NCBI RefSeq assembly: GCF_913776295.1
Contig: NZ_CAJYOJ010000002.1
Span: forward strand, 1 to 64,000
Direction: 5' to 3'
Origin: an uncultured Pedobacter sp.
Lineage (GTDB): Bacteria > Bacteroidota > Bacteroidia > Sphingobacteriales > Sphingobacteriaceae
Length of the DNA: 64,000 nucleotides
The notes under the pieces are model-generated. The model had not been told where the DNA came from and ran no database searches. It saw only the letters and a list, made by a program, of their open reading frames with translations. The translations under genes were made by a program, and so were the position numbers. This document shows positions 15,626 to 24,392 of this stretch, piece by piece. How positions within the stretch are numbered: position 1 is the first letter of the stretch; each line of letters begins with the position of its first letter.

Positions 15626-17656
15626 TTAATCTATTTCTTTTAGTTTCATAATAGTTTTCTTCAAATACTCCTGCTTCTCGTTCTTTAGTGAAAATAAACA
15701 CAACATCCATCTATATCCCTCTAAAATTTTAACCTTATTAAAAATATATTTACTGCCAACAATTTCAATTAAAATAAATAAAACATAAATTACCGCGACC
15801 ACTATTTGAACTGAATTAAATTCTATCAACCAATTCTTCATGTTTTTATTAAATGCGAATAAAAAGCCTAATGCAACTAGAATTATATTGAGTAAAACGA
15901 CTATTCCGAAATAGCGTAAAGAATCCCAACCTTTATTTTTGTATTCTCTCCATTCAACAAAAGCTTCTTGTCTATATCTTTTTTCATTTTCTTTCGCAAT
16001 TTTTATTTTCTTTTGTTCTTCTTCCTTGCGCTCATACTCCGCCAATTTTGCTCCAAGCTCATCTAATTTTGTATTTTTTCTTTCATTCTCTCTTTTTATA
16101 TTTTCAATAAAGTTGTCATCGTTTAAAAAATCAAGTGTTTCATCAATGTTATTTTCGCTCACATATTCTGGTACATTGTTTTTTTCTTTCAGCTCAATAT
16201 TAAGTCTAACAACATCTTCTTCAGTCAAGTTCCCTTCTTTGAATTGCTTGTTTATTTTATAATATTCTCTTGCGACAGTATTATTTGTATAAGAGCTGAT
16301 AATGATTTTAGCTTTATTTATTAAATCAAATGATTTTGGCAAATGGTTGCTTGTATTAAAGCCTTTTTTTAGCTTAAACCAAAATCTGGCAATAGCAAAA
16401 TCAATATCTTTTGCAAAAGCAGTATCATCTTTCTGAAACTTCACAGCATTATTATGTGCTAAATATTTTGAAACTGCATTTTCAGTGATATAAATATCAC
16501 TTATTTTTTCAAAGGGAAATGAGTTTTTACCTAACCTCTTTAAGTTGATCTTACTAAAAAGAACTAATTGATTATGACAAAATTCTTCATCAAAAGGTCT
16601 CTTATTCTTTTTAGCTTCCAATTCAATTTCTTTGATAACATTTTGGTCAACGACATTGTATCTTGCATGCTTTACTGCATCAAATTCAATATCATGTTCT
16701 TGAATGCCCATCATTTTTAGTTGATTATAAAAATTGACTTGTTTTGTTTTAATATCGCTTATGGTATTAGCATTTTTAACAAGCGCCTCCATAGCATTCT
16801 TAGATGGGTCGATGGTTTTTTTTCCGCTTATAATCTTTTCACCGATGAAGAAAAAGCCGTCAATTTCAGCTTTTGTCTCAGGCAAATAGAATAGCCTAAT
16901 CTTTTTTTCCCTGTTTTTAGCGGTAGGTCTATTAGCCTTATTTATATCATTTATTAAATTATAGAGATCATCAAAAATTTCCTTAAATAATACTCCATTA
17001 TATCCCAATGCATTAAATAAATGTTCTGGAGCCAAAAAAATATCCAAATCTGTATCCCATTTACCTAGTTCATTGAGATCTGCGGTATACGATAATCCTT
17101 GATACAATATGATTCCTTCTCGAATTGAATTCAAATTATTGGTGAAATCAGTATTGTTCTGATTGCTGACCACAAATGCTCCAATTAATTCAGAATACTG
17201 ATCAGAATAGCCATTATCCATAGTGAAATGCGTGAAATTTTCGAAAATTTTAGCTTCCTCTTCCTTGGATATGTCCTTTTTTAGCTTGTCAGAAATATAG
17301 AGATATAAATTCCTTATTAAGCTTTCATTTTGACTCTTTACAGTATCTAGCTCCTGTTCTATCTTTTCGAAGTTATCCTTTACAGTAGATTGAAAGGTAT
17401 AGCTATTACTTATTTTTGTAAGTTTTCCATCGAATCTATTTCTTAATGTAGTTTTGATAACAGATTCAGGAATTTCAAAACCATACACTTTTTTTAGAAG
17501 CCCCTTAATTTCTTCAGATGTATAAGTTAACTTATTCTCATAAATAACAGCGCCTCTAATAAATTCAGCAAGTATATCATAAATATTATTGTAATCTTCT
17601 TTGTCATATAATTTTCGGAACAATGCAACTGAAGCCAATAAATTGTTTTTTCTCAT
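15626..17656 (-). CDS. Large C-terminally membrane-anchored protein of unknown family, candidate defence effector
   Basis: A 676-residue, lysine- and asparagine-rich protein that I cannot assign to a family. Residues 1-85 look like a helical/winged-helix domain (YTSEEIKGLLKKVYGFEIPESVI). A coiled coil near 90-130 follows. Residues 195-275 (DTDLDIFLAPEHLFNALGYNG, then KIRLFYLPETKAEIDGFFF) have a rhythm reminiscent of PIN-like nucleases, but that is weak. The middle to about 510 is helical; 515-570 is a highly charged coiled coil. Two membrane segments (GIVVLLNIILVALGFLFAF; IVVAVIYVLFILIEIVG) lie near 585-645, so the bulk is probably cytosolic and tethered. The very AT-rich codon use differs from the flanking metabolic genes, which suggests transfer. 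Confidence 0.7.
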   Translation of the reverse strand: MRKNNLLASVALFRKLYDKEDYNNIYDILAEFIRGAVIYENKLTYTSEEIKGLLKKVYGFEIPESVIKTTLRNRFDGKLTKISNSYTFQSTVKDNFEKIEQELDTVKSQNESLIRNLYLYISDKLKKDISKEEEAKIFENFTHFTMDNGYSDQYSELIGAFVVSNQNNTDFTNNLNSIREGIILYQGLSYTADLNELGKWDTDLDIFLAPEHLFNALGYNGVLFKEIFDDLYNLINDINKANRPTAKNREKKIRLFYLPETKAEIDGFFFIGEKIISGKKTIDPSKNAMEALVKNANTISDIKTKQVNFYNQLKMMGIQEHDIEFDAVKHARYNVVDQNVIKEIELEAKKNKRPFDEEFCHNQLVLFSKINLKRLGKNSFPFEKISDIYITENAVSKYLAHNNAVKFQKDDTAFAKDIDFAIARFWFKLKKGFNTSNHLPKSFDLINKAKIIISSYTNNTVAREYYKINKQFKEGNLTEEDVVRLNIELKEKNNVPEYVSENNIDETLDFLNDDNFIENIKRENERKNTKLDELGAKLAEYERKEEEQKKIKIAKENEKRYRQEAFVEWREYKNKGWDSLRYFGIVVLLNIILVALGFLFAFNKNMKNWLIEFNSVQIVVAVIYVLFILIEIVGSKYIFNKVKILEGYRWMLCLFSLKNEKQEYLKKTIMKLKEID

Positions 17657-17791
17657 TGATGTTAAGCGTTTTTAGTAAATTATAATAATAGACAATCCTA
17701 TTTTAAAAATGAAATTATTTAGATTTTTAACGGATTTTTTATAATCCCTGTTATTTATAAACCCCTCTCTCCTTAGAGTTAAGCATAGCGT

Positions 17792-17876
17792 CTCTACGGA
17801 TATTAGAATAAAATTGAACTTATAAACATAAATAAAAGTGCGTTACAGACTCTTTTCTATTTACTAATCCGTAGCG
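17792..17876. repeat. Degenerate dispersed hairpin repeat
   Basis: CTCTACGGAT at 17792-17801 and ATCCGTAGCG at 17867-17876 are the two arms of a repeat seen in tighter form at 46.47 and 62.14 kb. Here the arms are separated by about 65 bp of AT-rich sequence, as if split by an insertion. Confidence 0.4.
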
Positions 17877-17909
17877 CCCTGCATAACTATATTGGCGGTC
17901 ATGTCTGTA

Positions 17910-18197
17910 TTAGACCCAGTGTACTTGGTGTAACTGTTTCTTTGTGTAACATCTGAGTTTTTCTTTGCTCAACTGAAAATATTTGCAAACGGCCTCCATG
18001 GTCATATTAGAAAGATAGGTGATGTCTTCTTTGAGGGCTCGGATTACGTTTTCTCTACCATAAAACTTGACCATCTCTTCCCAATCCCTTGTATCGCCTT
18101 TATCAAGCACACGTTCGATAACGGTTTTGTAACTCCTGTTCCAGTCCAGTTTATCAATGGTTTTGCCTATTTTTTCTTTTTTAAGTTTATCGGACAT
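17910..18197 (-). CDS. DUF6922 domain protein
   Basis: A 95-residue protein with the pattern LDWNRSYKTVIERVLDKGD...VKFYGRENVIRALKEDITYL, which I recognise as the DUF6922 type found in Bacteroidota, often beside AbiEii-type nucleotidyltransferase or other toxin-like genes as a presumed antitoxin or regulator. No DNA-binding motif is obvious, although the C-terminal half (AVCKYFQLSKEKLRCYTKK) could be a helix-turn-helix. It follows the truncated ATP-binding gene on the same strand. Its start codon is the last of four ATGs carried by an imperfect 9-11-bp tandem repeat. Confidence 0.72.
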   Translation of the reverse strand: MSDKLKKEKIGKTIDKLDWNRSYKTVIERVLDKGDTRDWEEMVKFYGRENVIRALKEDITYLSNMTMEAVCKYFQLSKEKLRCYTKKQLHQVHWV

Positions 18198-18230
18198 TTA
18201 TCGGACATTTCGGGCATTTATCGGACATTT
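18187..18230 (-). repeat. Imperfect 11-bp tandem repeat carrying start codons
   Basis: On the minus strand the unit ATGTCCGATAA occurs three times and a shortened ATGCCCGAA once, in the 31-bp gap between the stop of the ATP-binding gene and the start of the DUF6922 gene. Each unit supplies an ATG (18228, 18217, 18208, 18197); only the last is in frame with DUF6922. The unit length is not a multiple of three, so a change in copy number would alter spacing and upstream reading frames. Confidence 0.8.
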
Positions 18231-18891
18231 ACCGATAATGGTATTTTGTCGATTTTTTATCTCCTTGTCTAATCAAAATTCCTTTCTCTACCAATTCTAT
18301 TAAATCCCTTCTAGCAGTTCTTTCATTGATGGTATATTTTTTTGCATAGTCCGATGTTACTATTTCTCGTTTGGATCTGAAGTAAATAAGCGCATCTAGC
18401 TGTCGCTCATTCAATTTCAAGTTGTCCAAATATTCGGCATGATAGATGTCTTTTCTAAATTCAATGGTGATTTCGCTGGAATTATAGTTAAAAATTGGTT
18501 CGGGAATTTTTGCCTCCTTACACTCGTTTATAATTTTAATTGTTCCACGACCCCAAGCTTCTATATAGCCACTCCGAAACAATGCATTTGCAATGTCTGG
18601 ATTAAAAGGCCTTGAAGCATGTTTTTCCATAAGATTTTTTATAGTCCAATTTTCTGGTAATTGTCCTTCGTTCCAAAAAATAATCTTGTCCGTGTAAACG
18701 CTTATCTGGATTGGAACCCCACCAGAATAGTCTTTATGTGCAATGGCATTTAGCAGTGCCTCACGAACGGCATCTTTTGGATATTCATACTTTTCAATCC
18801 TATGGATGCCTTCATAGCTAATTGAAGATTTAATGTATTTGGTAAAAAGCCTATGCAGATAGGCATGACAGGTTTTGAACCCCGGCGACAA
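18229..18891 (-). pseudogene. ATP-binding transcriptional regulator (AlbA_2/HATPase type), N-terminus lost
   Basis: The 220-residue frame matches only the C-terminal half of COG2865-type regulators (normally near 450-500 residues). It holds the HATPase-like segment YEYPKDAVREALLNAIAHKDYS, GRGTIKIINECKEA, and a terminal winged helix (YTINERTARRDLIELVEKGIL). The N-terminal AlbA_2 DNA-binding half is absent. The first dozen codons come from non-coding sequence containing a tRNA-like relic and begin with TTG, so the gene was cut at its 5' side. The C-terminal piece could still be expressed, and it is followed closely by DUF6922. Confidence 0.75.
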
Positions 18892-18955
18892 AACAAAAAA
18901 CCTTCAAGCTTTAGTCCTGAAGGTTTTTGTGAACCCGCTGATGGGAATACCGAAC
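18868..18955 (-). repeat. Relic of a tRNA 3' end plus terminator, possible old attachment site
   Basis: Read on the minus strand, CCCATCAGCGGGTTCACA is followed by a stem AAAACCTTCA/TTGAAGGTTTT (about 18896-18928), a T-run, and a segment ending in GGGGTTCAAAACC. The order copies the layout at the real tRNA-Lys locus (26.03-26.10 kb): acceptor end ...CAGCGGGATCACAG, terminator stem, T-run, then GGGGTTCGAAC. The identity is partial, so this is a degenerate duplicate, best explained by integration at a tRNA gene. It abuts the truncated ATP-binding gene. Confidence 0.5.
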
Positions 18956-19019
18956 AGCTTTATTGAGGATTGTAAGAAAATAATAGCTTTAAGAGCAATC
19001 CTTATTATGGGTTTATTGT

Positions 19020-19553
19020 TTACTTTTTCCGCTTATAATGGAGTTGTGTTAATCCCGTTTCAAATGTTTTAACTTTGATAAATTCGAGTATTTGTGCGGG
19101 TCTTCCGTCTTTAAAAAGTCTTGTTCCGCTGCCTAATAAAACTGGTATAATAGAAATAATCAAATTGTCTATTAAGTCGTGTTTCAATAGTTCATTTATT
19201 ATCTCTGCTCCACCATCACAATAAATGTTTTTTCCTTTATCAGATTTTAGTCGTTTTACCAATTCGGTTATATCGCCTGTATAGAAAATCGTTCTACCAA
19301 CCTGCGGTCTTTCGGTGCTTGTGATCACGTAAACATCTCGTTGTCCGTTGTCGTAATGAGACGGGCCAATTTCCTTCAGTACATAATCATAGGTTCTTCT
19401 ACCAATCATCACCGTATCAACTGTGTTTGTAAATGCTGCGTAACCGTAGTCTTCGCCTTGCTTTTCAACGAGTTTCAGGAAACTAAGATCGTCATTAGGT
19501 TTTGCAATATAGCCGTCTAAACTTGTTGCAATGAAAAGTGATATTTTTCGCAT
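19020..19553 (-). CDS. Dihydrofolate reductase family protein (RibD C-terminal type)
   Basis: A 177-residue protein with the fold of bacterial DHFR/RibD-C reductases: ISLFIATSLDGYIAKPNDDLSFL at the start, DTVMIGRRTYDYVL near 46-59, IYCDGGAEIINELLKHDLIDNLIISIIPVLLGSGTRLF in the second half. Such YyaP/YwjB-like proteins bind NADPH, but their substrates are unknown and they are not the housekeeping folA. It lies 72 bp downstream of an AraC regulator on the same strand, a frequent pairing. It is ordinary chromosomal cargo just outside the defence genes. Confidence 0.9.
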   Translation of the reverse strand: MRKISLFIATSLDGYIAKPNDDLSFLKLVEKQGEDYGYAAFTNTVDTVMIGRRTYDYVLKEIGPSHYDNGQRDVYVITSTERPQVGRTIFYTGDITELVKRLKSDKGKNIYCDGGAEIINELLKHDLIDNLIISIIPVLLGSGTRLFKDGRPAQILEFIKVKTFETGLTQLHYKRKK

Positions 19554-19625
19554 CTGTTTCAGATTTTAATGTTTAGACAAAATTACTTTTCGATAACCTA
19601 TTCCCCTTTGTAAAAATGCGACAAA

Positions 19626-20360
19626 TTAAAGTAGCGATGGCGAAAGCCCTGTGTTTCGCTTGATTTCATTAGTAAGATGGGAATGGTCGTAATAGCCACA
19701 TTCAAAAGCAATATCTGACAAACTTCGATTTTTATCCGAATTTTTGATAAGATTTAAGGCATTTTGAAAGCGAATGATATTTGAATACTCTTTAGGAGAT
19801 AAGCCAACGTATTTTTTAAAATTTCGCTCCAGTTGTCTCACTGTCATGAAATTTTGTTTTGATAGTTCGTAAATACTGACTTTTCCATTTCTGGCGTGTA
19901 TATCGTTGATCACTGATTGAAGCGGGTTATATTTGCTTTTCATTCGCTCAGAGAAGAAATGGTTGAAATAATTGAATAGATTGTCAAATGTTTGATCAAC
20001 ACTAAATGCATTGGCTTTTTCAAATTCAACGGTGTCGTTAGCCAACTCGTGTTGCGAACCATAGCCATAGAAATTCGCGAAAGTTCCAGGTTTTAGGCAC
20101 ACACCCACCAAATTGGTATTGGCATCAATAAAACTATCTTTAAATGAGGTCATTGCGCCAACTACGTAAGTTTTTCCAAACTCCATCGAAACTGAGCCGT
20201 TGTCAGTTATACAACTATCTCCCAAATTCATTATGATACCCGCACAGCCGTCCGGAAAAACCCGTTCCCATTGTCTTTCCAGTTCGTTCCCTTTTAGTTG
20301 CCAGTAAAAGTGAATTAAGTGTTCTAATTTTGTACAAGGTTTTATTTTACTGTATTTCAT
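19626..20360 (-). CDS. AraC family transcriptional regulator (DUF6597-type sensor)
   Basis: A 244-residue regulator. Residues 1-120 are the small N-terminal sensor often called DUF6597 (LEHLIHFYWQLKGNE, VFPDGCAGIIMNLGD, GVCLKPGTFANFYG). Residues 145-244 carry the two AraC helix-turn-helix motifs (KVSIYELSKQNFMTVRQLERNFKKYVGLSPKEY; SDIAFECGYYDHSHLTNEIK). The DHFR-like gene 72 bp downstream is the likely target. Length and motif order are normal. Confidence 0.9.
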   Translation of the reverse strand: MKYSKIKPCTKLEHLIHFYWQLKGNELERQWERVFPDGCAGIIMNLGDSCITDNGSVSMEFGKTYVVGAMTSFKDSFIDANTNLVGVCLKPGTFANFYGYGSQHELANDTVEFEKANAFSVDQTFDNLFNYFNHFFSERMKSKYNPLQSVINDIHARNGKVSIYELSKQNFMTVRQLERNFKKYVGLSPKEYSNIIRFQNALNLIKNSDKNRSLSDIAFECGYYDHSHLTNEIKRNTGLSPSLL

Positions 20361-20533
20361 CGGTTTTCGTGGTGCTGTTATTTACCATTATTGCTCATAA
20401 ATTCCAAAGTTGAAGCGTTTTCGCAACCTTGGAATAAACAACCTATTTTCGCTAAATCCCTAGTAGACATTTGAGAACGACAATACGCGGCCTGTAGTAC
20501 TGGATATTCCAACATTGCCCTGCAGTTGTGCCT

Positions 20534-20839
20534 TCACTGCTCTACAGGCTTTAATGCTTTTAAATAGTTGGCCAATATCTTTTTTTCTTTTATAATGTCA
20601 CCTGAACAAATCAGGGAAGCCACATTGAAGATTTTCAGTGAATCATGATCCAAGTATATAACATCATTTTGATAGTCCTGATTGATGGGTATAGGAATTG
20701 GTTTCTCAAATCCAACAACGGATAGATTATATAATAACTTTTGCACCTTTTTTATCCTCTTTCGGCAGTGATGTTTTATTATTTGTACAGCAAAACCAGG
20801 TGGCACGAAACACCACATGATTACTGTTAATTTTCGCAA
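20534..20839 (-). CDS. Small hypothetical protein
   Basis: A 101-residue frame with a short hydrophobic start (VIMWCFVPPGFAVQII) that could be an uncleaved anchor, then a basic and mixed region ending in SGDIIKEKKILANYLKALKP. No family is recognised. It lies among small membrane proteins (20.5-24.4 kb), some of which may be immunity-type genes. Coding status rests on its length and plausible composition only. Confidence 0.4.
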   Translation of the reverse strand: MRKLTVIMWCFVPPGFAVQIIKHHCRKRIKKVQKLLYNLSVVGFEKPIPIPINQDYQNDVIYLDHDSLKIFNVASLICSGDIIKEKKILANYLKALKPVEQ

Positions 20840-20899
20840 AATCAGTTCTACTCTGGAAGATAACTTAATGTATTCATGACAATTTATAGAAAACGATTC

Positions 20900-21598
20900 T
20901 TATCTAAAATAATTCTCCATCATCAGAACAAATAAAATAATGAGAATAGTGCCCAGGCCAAGTATCAGCATAATAACCTGCCAAGGCTGCATCATATTAA
21001 TCAAACTGTATTTTATTGCCACTCCTTTTTTCACAAATACACCAAAGTTTGGAATGATGTTAGGGTTTAAGGCATTTTTCAGCACCTTCTTATTAAAATT
21101 CTGATCTATATAGGGTTTTATATCATTTACAAAGGCATCAAGAATTTCGATATCCTTATTGGTTGAAAATGGCGCAAACCCCGAATTCCCAACCCTTATT
21201 TTTACAAGGTGATTTATGGTTTTGATGGTTAGATAACGGATTCCCGCATTTCCCATGTTTTTAATCATTTCAACATCTTTCAGGTTGAAATTATAGACAT
21301 CTTTTCGGTAAGAAATTGTTATGTTTCCCTGGGCTTTAATGTTGATTTTCCATTCCTTGTTCTCATTTTTTATTCTATTGATCATCCACTTTAAAAACGC
21401 GCCGGCACCAGCTACACTAATTAGCGAAGCGAAGAGAAGTGGACCAAGAAAAAATGGCTTGGAAAAAAACAGGTGAAACAGATATAATGTTCCCAGCATC
21501 ATCATGATTACCGGAATAATCAACAGTAGTGCAAATCTCAACTCTGTTTTTGCATCAAGCCCCTGAAATGTAAACTCTTTATCTATCATATTGCACAT
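20900..21598 (-). CDS. Membrane protein of unknown function
   Basis: A 232-residue protein with two N-terminal membrane helices (LLLIIPVIMMMLGTLYLFHLFF; GPLLFASLISVAGAGAFL), a soluble middle of about 120 residues with a PH-like strand pattern (GNITISYRKDVYNFNLKDVEMIKNMG), and one C-terminal helix (VIMLILGLGTILIILFVLMM). Translation may start at Met5. No family name can be given. The topology matches small Bacteroidota proteins that accompany toxin-immunity arrays, but this is only context. Confidence 0.65.
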   Translation of the reverse strand: MCNMIDKEFTFQGLDAKTELRFALLLIIPVIMMMLGTLYLFHLFFSKPFFLGPLLFASLISVAGAGAFLKWMINRIKNENKEWKINIKAQGNITISYRKDVYNFNLKDVEMIKNMGNAGIRYLTIKTINHLVKIRVGNSGFAPFSTNKDIEILDAFVNDIKPYIDQNFNKKVLKNALNPNIIPNFGVFVKKGVAIKYSLINMMQPWQVIMLILGLGTILIILFVLMMENYFR

Positions 21599-21670
21599 AA
21601 AAAAGCAGAGGCAATGATTTAATCACTCATTTCCCTGCGGCATCTTTAATGTTTCAATAAGCATTAAGGC

Positions 21671-23029
21671 TTATCGAAATTTCAAATCATATCCACTATT
21701 ATCCAAAAAAACCAGTGGGTTATCGGCCTCAATCATCTCTTTGATGGCCATCGTTTTATCTTCAGCCTTCTTGTAAAAAGATTCCGCAATTTTATATCCA
21801 ATCCTATAGCCCAGATCGCCAGGCCTGTTTTTGCTGCTTGCCGCATTGAATAACCAATTCTGAAGATTATTGATACACAGTTCGCCTTTCATTTCCTGCC
21901 ATAGTTCCTTCTCGTGTCCACTTGCATACACCGAAGCCCGGCTACCTGTTTCCTGATTTCTCTTCATGATCAACACTTCAGAAATAAAACTGGCCACCCC
22001 CTCTTTGATCACATTCTCAAGCAAAACACATTGGCACGCTAAAGGGTTCATTTTTCGCTGTTGCGTATGGATATACTCGTGGGCCACCGTTTCCCTCACA
22101 AAGTTTAAAACATCTGCCTGGCCCGAACGTGCAAGTATGTCGGCCTTTAAATTTTCATTGGTGATTTCAGAAACATCACATTGCTTATCGCCTGCAATCA
22201 TTTCCAGGCCTATTAAAACGTAATTGTTAGCAATGGTACCGCCGGTAGACATTGGGCCGATCGTGATCGATATCTTGGCGGCTTTGCCATTGGGATATAA
22301 TAAGCGTGTTTGCCTGATGATATCTGAAAGGCTTTCAGAATCGGAAAACAACAGGGTGTTTTCACGCACGCTTTCATAGAACTTTTTATATTTTTTAATC
22401 CTGTCAGTATAAAATTCAGGAGAAAAATACCTGACGTTCATGAACTCCTTTAAACCATTTGTAGCCCGATCAAGGTATTTGGTTTGAATAATGTTCACGC
22501 TGTCATTATAGGTTTTAGCAGATGGTAAGGCGTCAAATGCTTCCCAGAAGTGCTTGATGTCAATGGTCGAAACATCCCTGGCATTTTCTGGTTCAAGGGT
22601 CTTTGCAATATTTCTTCGGCGCGCTAACACAGATTTACTCAAAGGGGCAATATTTATACTAATCATGCCATCCGGCATTGGCTTAGGAGATACCGATTTG
22701 ATGTTGACTTTATAAATACCACTGATCGTAGGCCCGTATTCCAGTTTGTCAGTACCTTTATTACCATCAGCCAGATCTGTTGATGAGATTTTTTGACCTG
22801 ACTGATTATAGAGATTAATTTCGATATCAATATTCTCCTGATAAACTTTAAGCAGGTACACTTCACCCTTTTTAAAATGCACCTGATAATTCAGTTCCTC
22901 AGTGCCGGTGAATGGCAATTTTTTATCATTTTGCTTAAAATCATATTTTTGCGCATAGGCGGTATACTGCAATGAAATCAGTAGAAGGGTAATTAATCTT
23001 ATCATATGTTTTTTTTTAAAAAAAGACAC
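21671..23029 (-). CDS. Secreted zinc metallopeptidase-like protein (DUF2268-like) with pre-peptidase domain
   Basis: A 452-residue exported protein. A signal peptide (residues 1-26, ending TAYAQ) is followed by a beta-rich pre-peptidase C-terminal-like domain (35-130) with KGEVYLLKVYQENIDIEINLYNQSG. The C-terminal half contains VRETVAHEYIHTQQR, an HExxH zinc site near residue 317, and a later glutamate (NVIKEGVASFISE) that could be the third ligand. The end (YRIGYKIAESFYKKAEDKTMAIKEMI...DNSGYDLKF) resembles DUF2268-type predicted Zn proteases. The substrate is unknown. It is probably envelope-located and single-gene. Confidence 0.75.
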   Translation of the reverse strand: MSFFKKKHMIRLITLLLISLQYTAYAQKYDFKQNDKKLPFTGTEELNYQVHFKKGEVYLLKVYQENIDIEINLYNQSGQKISSTDLADGNKGTDKLEYGPTISGIYKVNIKSVSPKPMPDGMISINIAPLSKSVLARRRNIAKTLEPENARDVSTIDIKHFWEAFDALPSAKTYNDSVNIIQTKYLDRATNGLKEFMNVRYFSPEFYTDRIKKYKKFYESVRENTLLFSDSESLSDIIRQTRLLYPNGKAAKISITIGPMSTGGTIANNYVLIGLEMIAGDKQCDVSEITNENLKADILARSGQADVLNFVRETVAHEYIHTQQRKMNPLACQCVLLENVIKEGVASFISEVLIMKRNQETGSRASVYASGHEKELWQEMKGELCINNLQNWLFNAASSKNRPGDLGYRIGYKIAESFYKKAEDKTMAIKEMIEADNPLVFLDNSGYDLKFR

Positions 23030-23119
23030 ATTATAGCACGGATCGTTGCAATATCATAAAATTTTTGTTAGAATTTACTTCTGGCCATGCGCTTCTTATC
23101 TCAATTTTGAAAGCTTACT

Positions 23120-23581
23120 GTGTTAAAATATTCTTCTCAACAGACTTCTATTACTATAGTGCTATTGAGTATCTATATCGTAATGATGTACCGTATTAAT
23201 GTGAGAAAATCCAGGATATTGACTTTCAATTTAAATCATGATCATATCGTCATTCTGGAAAACGGGAAAGTAACACAAGAGCTTAACTCAATACACAGCT
23301 ATTATTATAAAAATATAATCCCAAGAAAAATTGGTTCTTTACTACAGTTAAAAGCGGTTAAAGACAGTTTTATTTATTATATTGTTTCAAAGGATTTGGC
23401 TGTTTATAAAAAATCTGATTCTGATAATGTGGATAATTTCTGTGATTGTTTGGATACTGTGTTTAAAGGGAAGGAAAAAAGAAATGTCATTATAAATCTC
23501 ATTTCCTATTTTCCTTTGTTGATACTGTTGGCTTCACTAACAATTGTAATGATAACATTTTTGTTTGTTATTGCTGTGTGA
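23120..23581 (+). CDS. Small two-helix membrane protein
   Basis: A 153-residue protein read from a GTG, so that the first membrane segment (ITIVLLSIYIVMMYRI) is included; a later ATG at residue 22 would remove it. A soluble central part of about 90 residues has alternating strands (ILTFNLNHDHIVILENGKV), and a C-terminal helix follows (LISYFPLLILLASLTIVMITFLFVIAV). No family is recognised. It is divergent from the metallopeptidase gene and is the only plus-strand gene in this stretch. Confidence 0.55.
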   Translation: MLKYSSQQTSITIVLLSIYIVMMYRINVRKSRILTFNLNHDHIVILENGKVTQELNSIHSYYYKNIIPRKIGSLLQLKAVKDSFIYYIVSKDLAVYKKSDSDNVDNFCDCLDTVFKGKEKRNVIINLISYFPLLILLASLTIVMITFLFVIAV

Positions 23582-23803
23582 TTGTAAAAAACTAAAAGTT
23601 TTAATAAAGTAAAATACGACAGGTCCATAATTCCACAAAATAAAGTTTTACTGTGACAGATCCAGGTTTATATCCCTTGATCAAATTAAAGCTCATAATT
23701 CAATAGCTAACCCGTATTCAGTAAACGCATCTATCATCCCCAGCCATAATTAATCATCAGACTTGTTGATCATGCGCTTATAATGCTTGATACAAAAACA
23801 GGA
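23582..23803. other. Short spacer before immunity-gene relic
   Basis: No gene or strong structure is visible. Together with the relic to its right it makes up a 463-bp stretch without an intact gene. Confidence 0.3.
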
Positions 23804-24048
23804 TTAATTATACAGTTCAGTAAATTCATTACCTATCTGCTCCATAGCCAAGTAATCTTGCCAGTGAACTGCATCATAATGATAATATTGCTGTTCTTTG
23901 AGGCGATTGCCATCCAAACCAAGAATTTTAATTAAAGCACCACTTTCAAAACTCCAACAACCAGATGTATATTGAATTTGCTTAAGTGAGTTTTAGTTTT
24001 GATATCCCTAAACCAATCTTTTTATAAATAATTCTGCAATTTATCTAG
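23804..24048 (-). pseudogene. Relic of a PoNi-type (DUF1911) immunity gene
   Basis: The minus strand holds an 81-codon coding remnant. Its C-terminal part reads TSGCWSFESGALIKILGLD, then KEQQYYHYDAVHWQDYL, to a TAA at 23804-23806. This matches the C-terminal signature of PoNi (DUF1910/DUF1911) proteins, which protect against PoNe DNase toxins: a W-S-F-E-(A/S) helix, K-I-L-G-(I/L)-D and Y-Y-x-Y-D-x-V-H. Upstream, KDWFRDIKTKTHLSK continues the homology in another frame, and an in-frame stop interrupts it further up. A frameshift near 23980, a nonsense codon near 24023 and a missing N-terminus mark it as dead. No PoNe toxin is present in the window. Confidence 0.65.
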
Positions 24049-24392
24049 TTCTCATCTACATTTTGATTTGCATGGAAAGTAACCTGGTTTACATTATTAT
24101 CATTAAGCTTGGTGTTGATATTTAGTGAAATTATAGTGGCCTGCCGAATTTTTTCGCGTTTCTTCTCTTGCGTGTATGACACCCAAAACAAAATAACTCC
24201 TAAGAAGATCATGATAAAAGATATTATCCTTCCTACCAATTCCAAAAGCCGGATAAAGACTGATGTTTCATAGCTTGAAAATGTTTCAATTCCGGCAACA
24301 TTTCGGCGGGTAAATTGTCTTTTCCGGATGTATAAGTGTAATAGCAATCCGAGGATGAATATGATAATTGCAAAAACTTGTGTTTCCATCAT
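24045..24392 (-). CDS. Small membrane protein
   Basis: A 115-residue protein with an N-terminal membrane helix (VFAIIIFILGLLLHLYI) and a second (IISFIMIFLGVILFWVSY), a basic loop between them and a hydrophilic tail. It resembles small anonymous membrane proteins found next to polymorphic-toxin immunity genes in this phylum. Its stop overlaps the edge of the immunity-gene relic, which suggests deletion brought them together. The function is unknown. Confidence 0.55.
   Translation of the reverse strand: MMETQVFAIIIFILGLLLHLYIRKRQFTRRNVAGIETFSSYETSVFIRLLELVGRIISFIMIFLGVILFWVSYTQEKKREKIRQATIISLNINTKLNDNNVNQVTFHANQNVDEN

Noticed and set aside
15468..15710. 80-codon minus-strand frame
   Set aside because: It overlaps the end of the 676-residue gene in another frame and has no independent support.
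15626..17656. Firm call of a PIN nuclease in the 676-residue protein
   Set aside because: Only the spacing of hydrophobic strands is suggestive; the set of conserved acidic residues could not be confirmed by eye.
18868..18955. Functional tRNA at 18.9 kb
   Set aside because: Only a 3'-end-like fragment and a terminator are present; there is no anticodon arm or cloverleaf.
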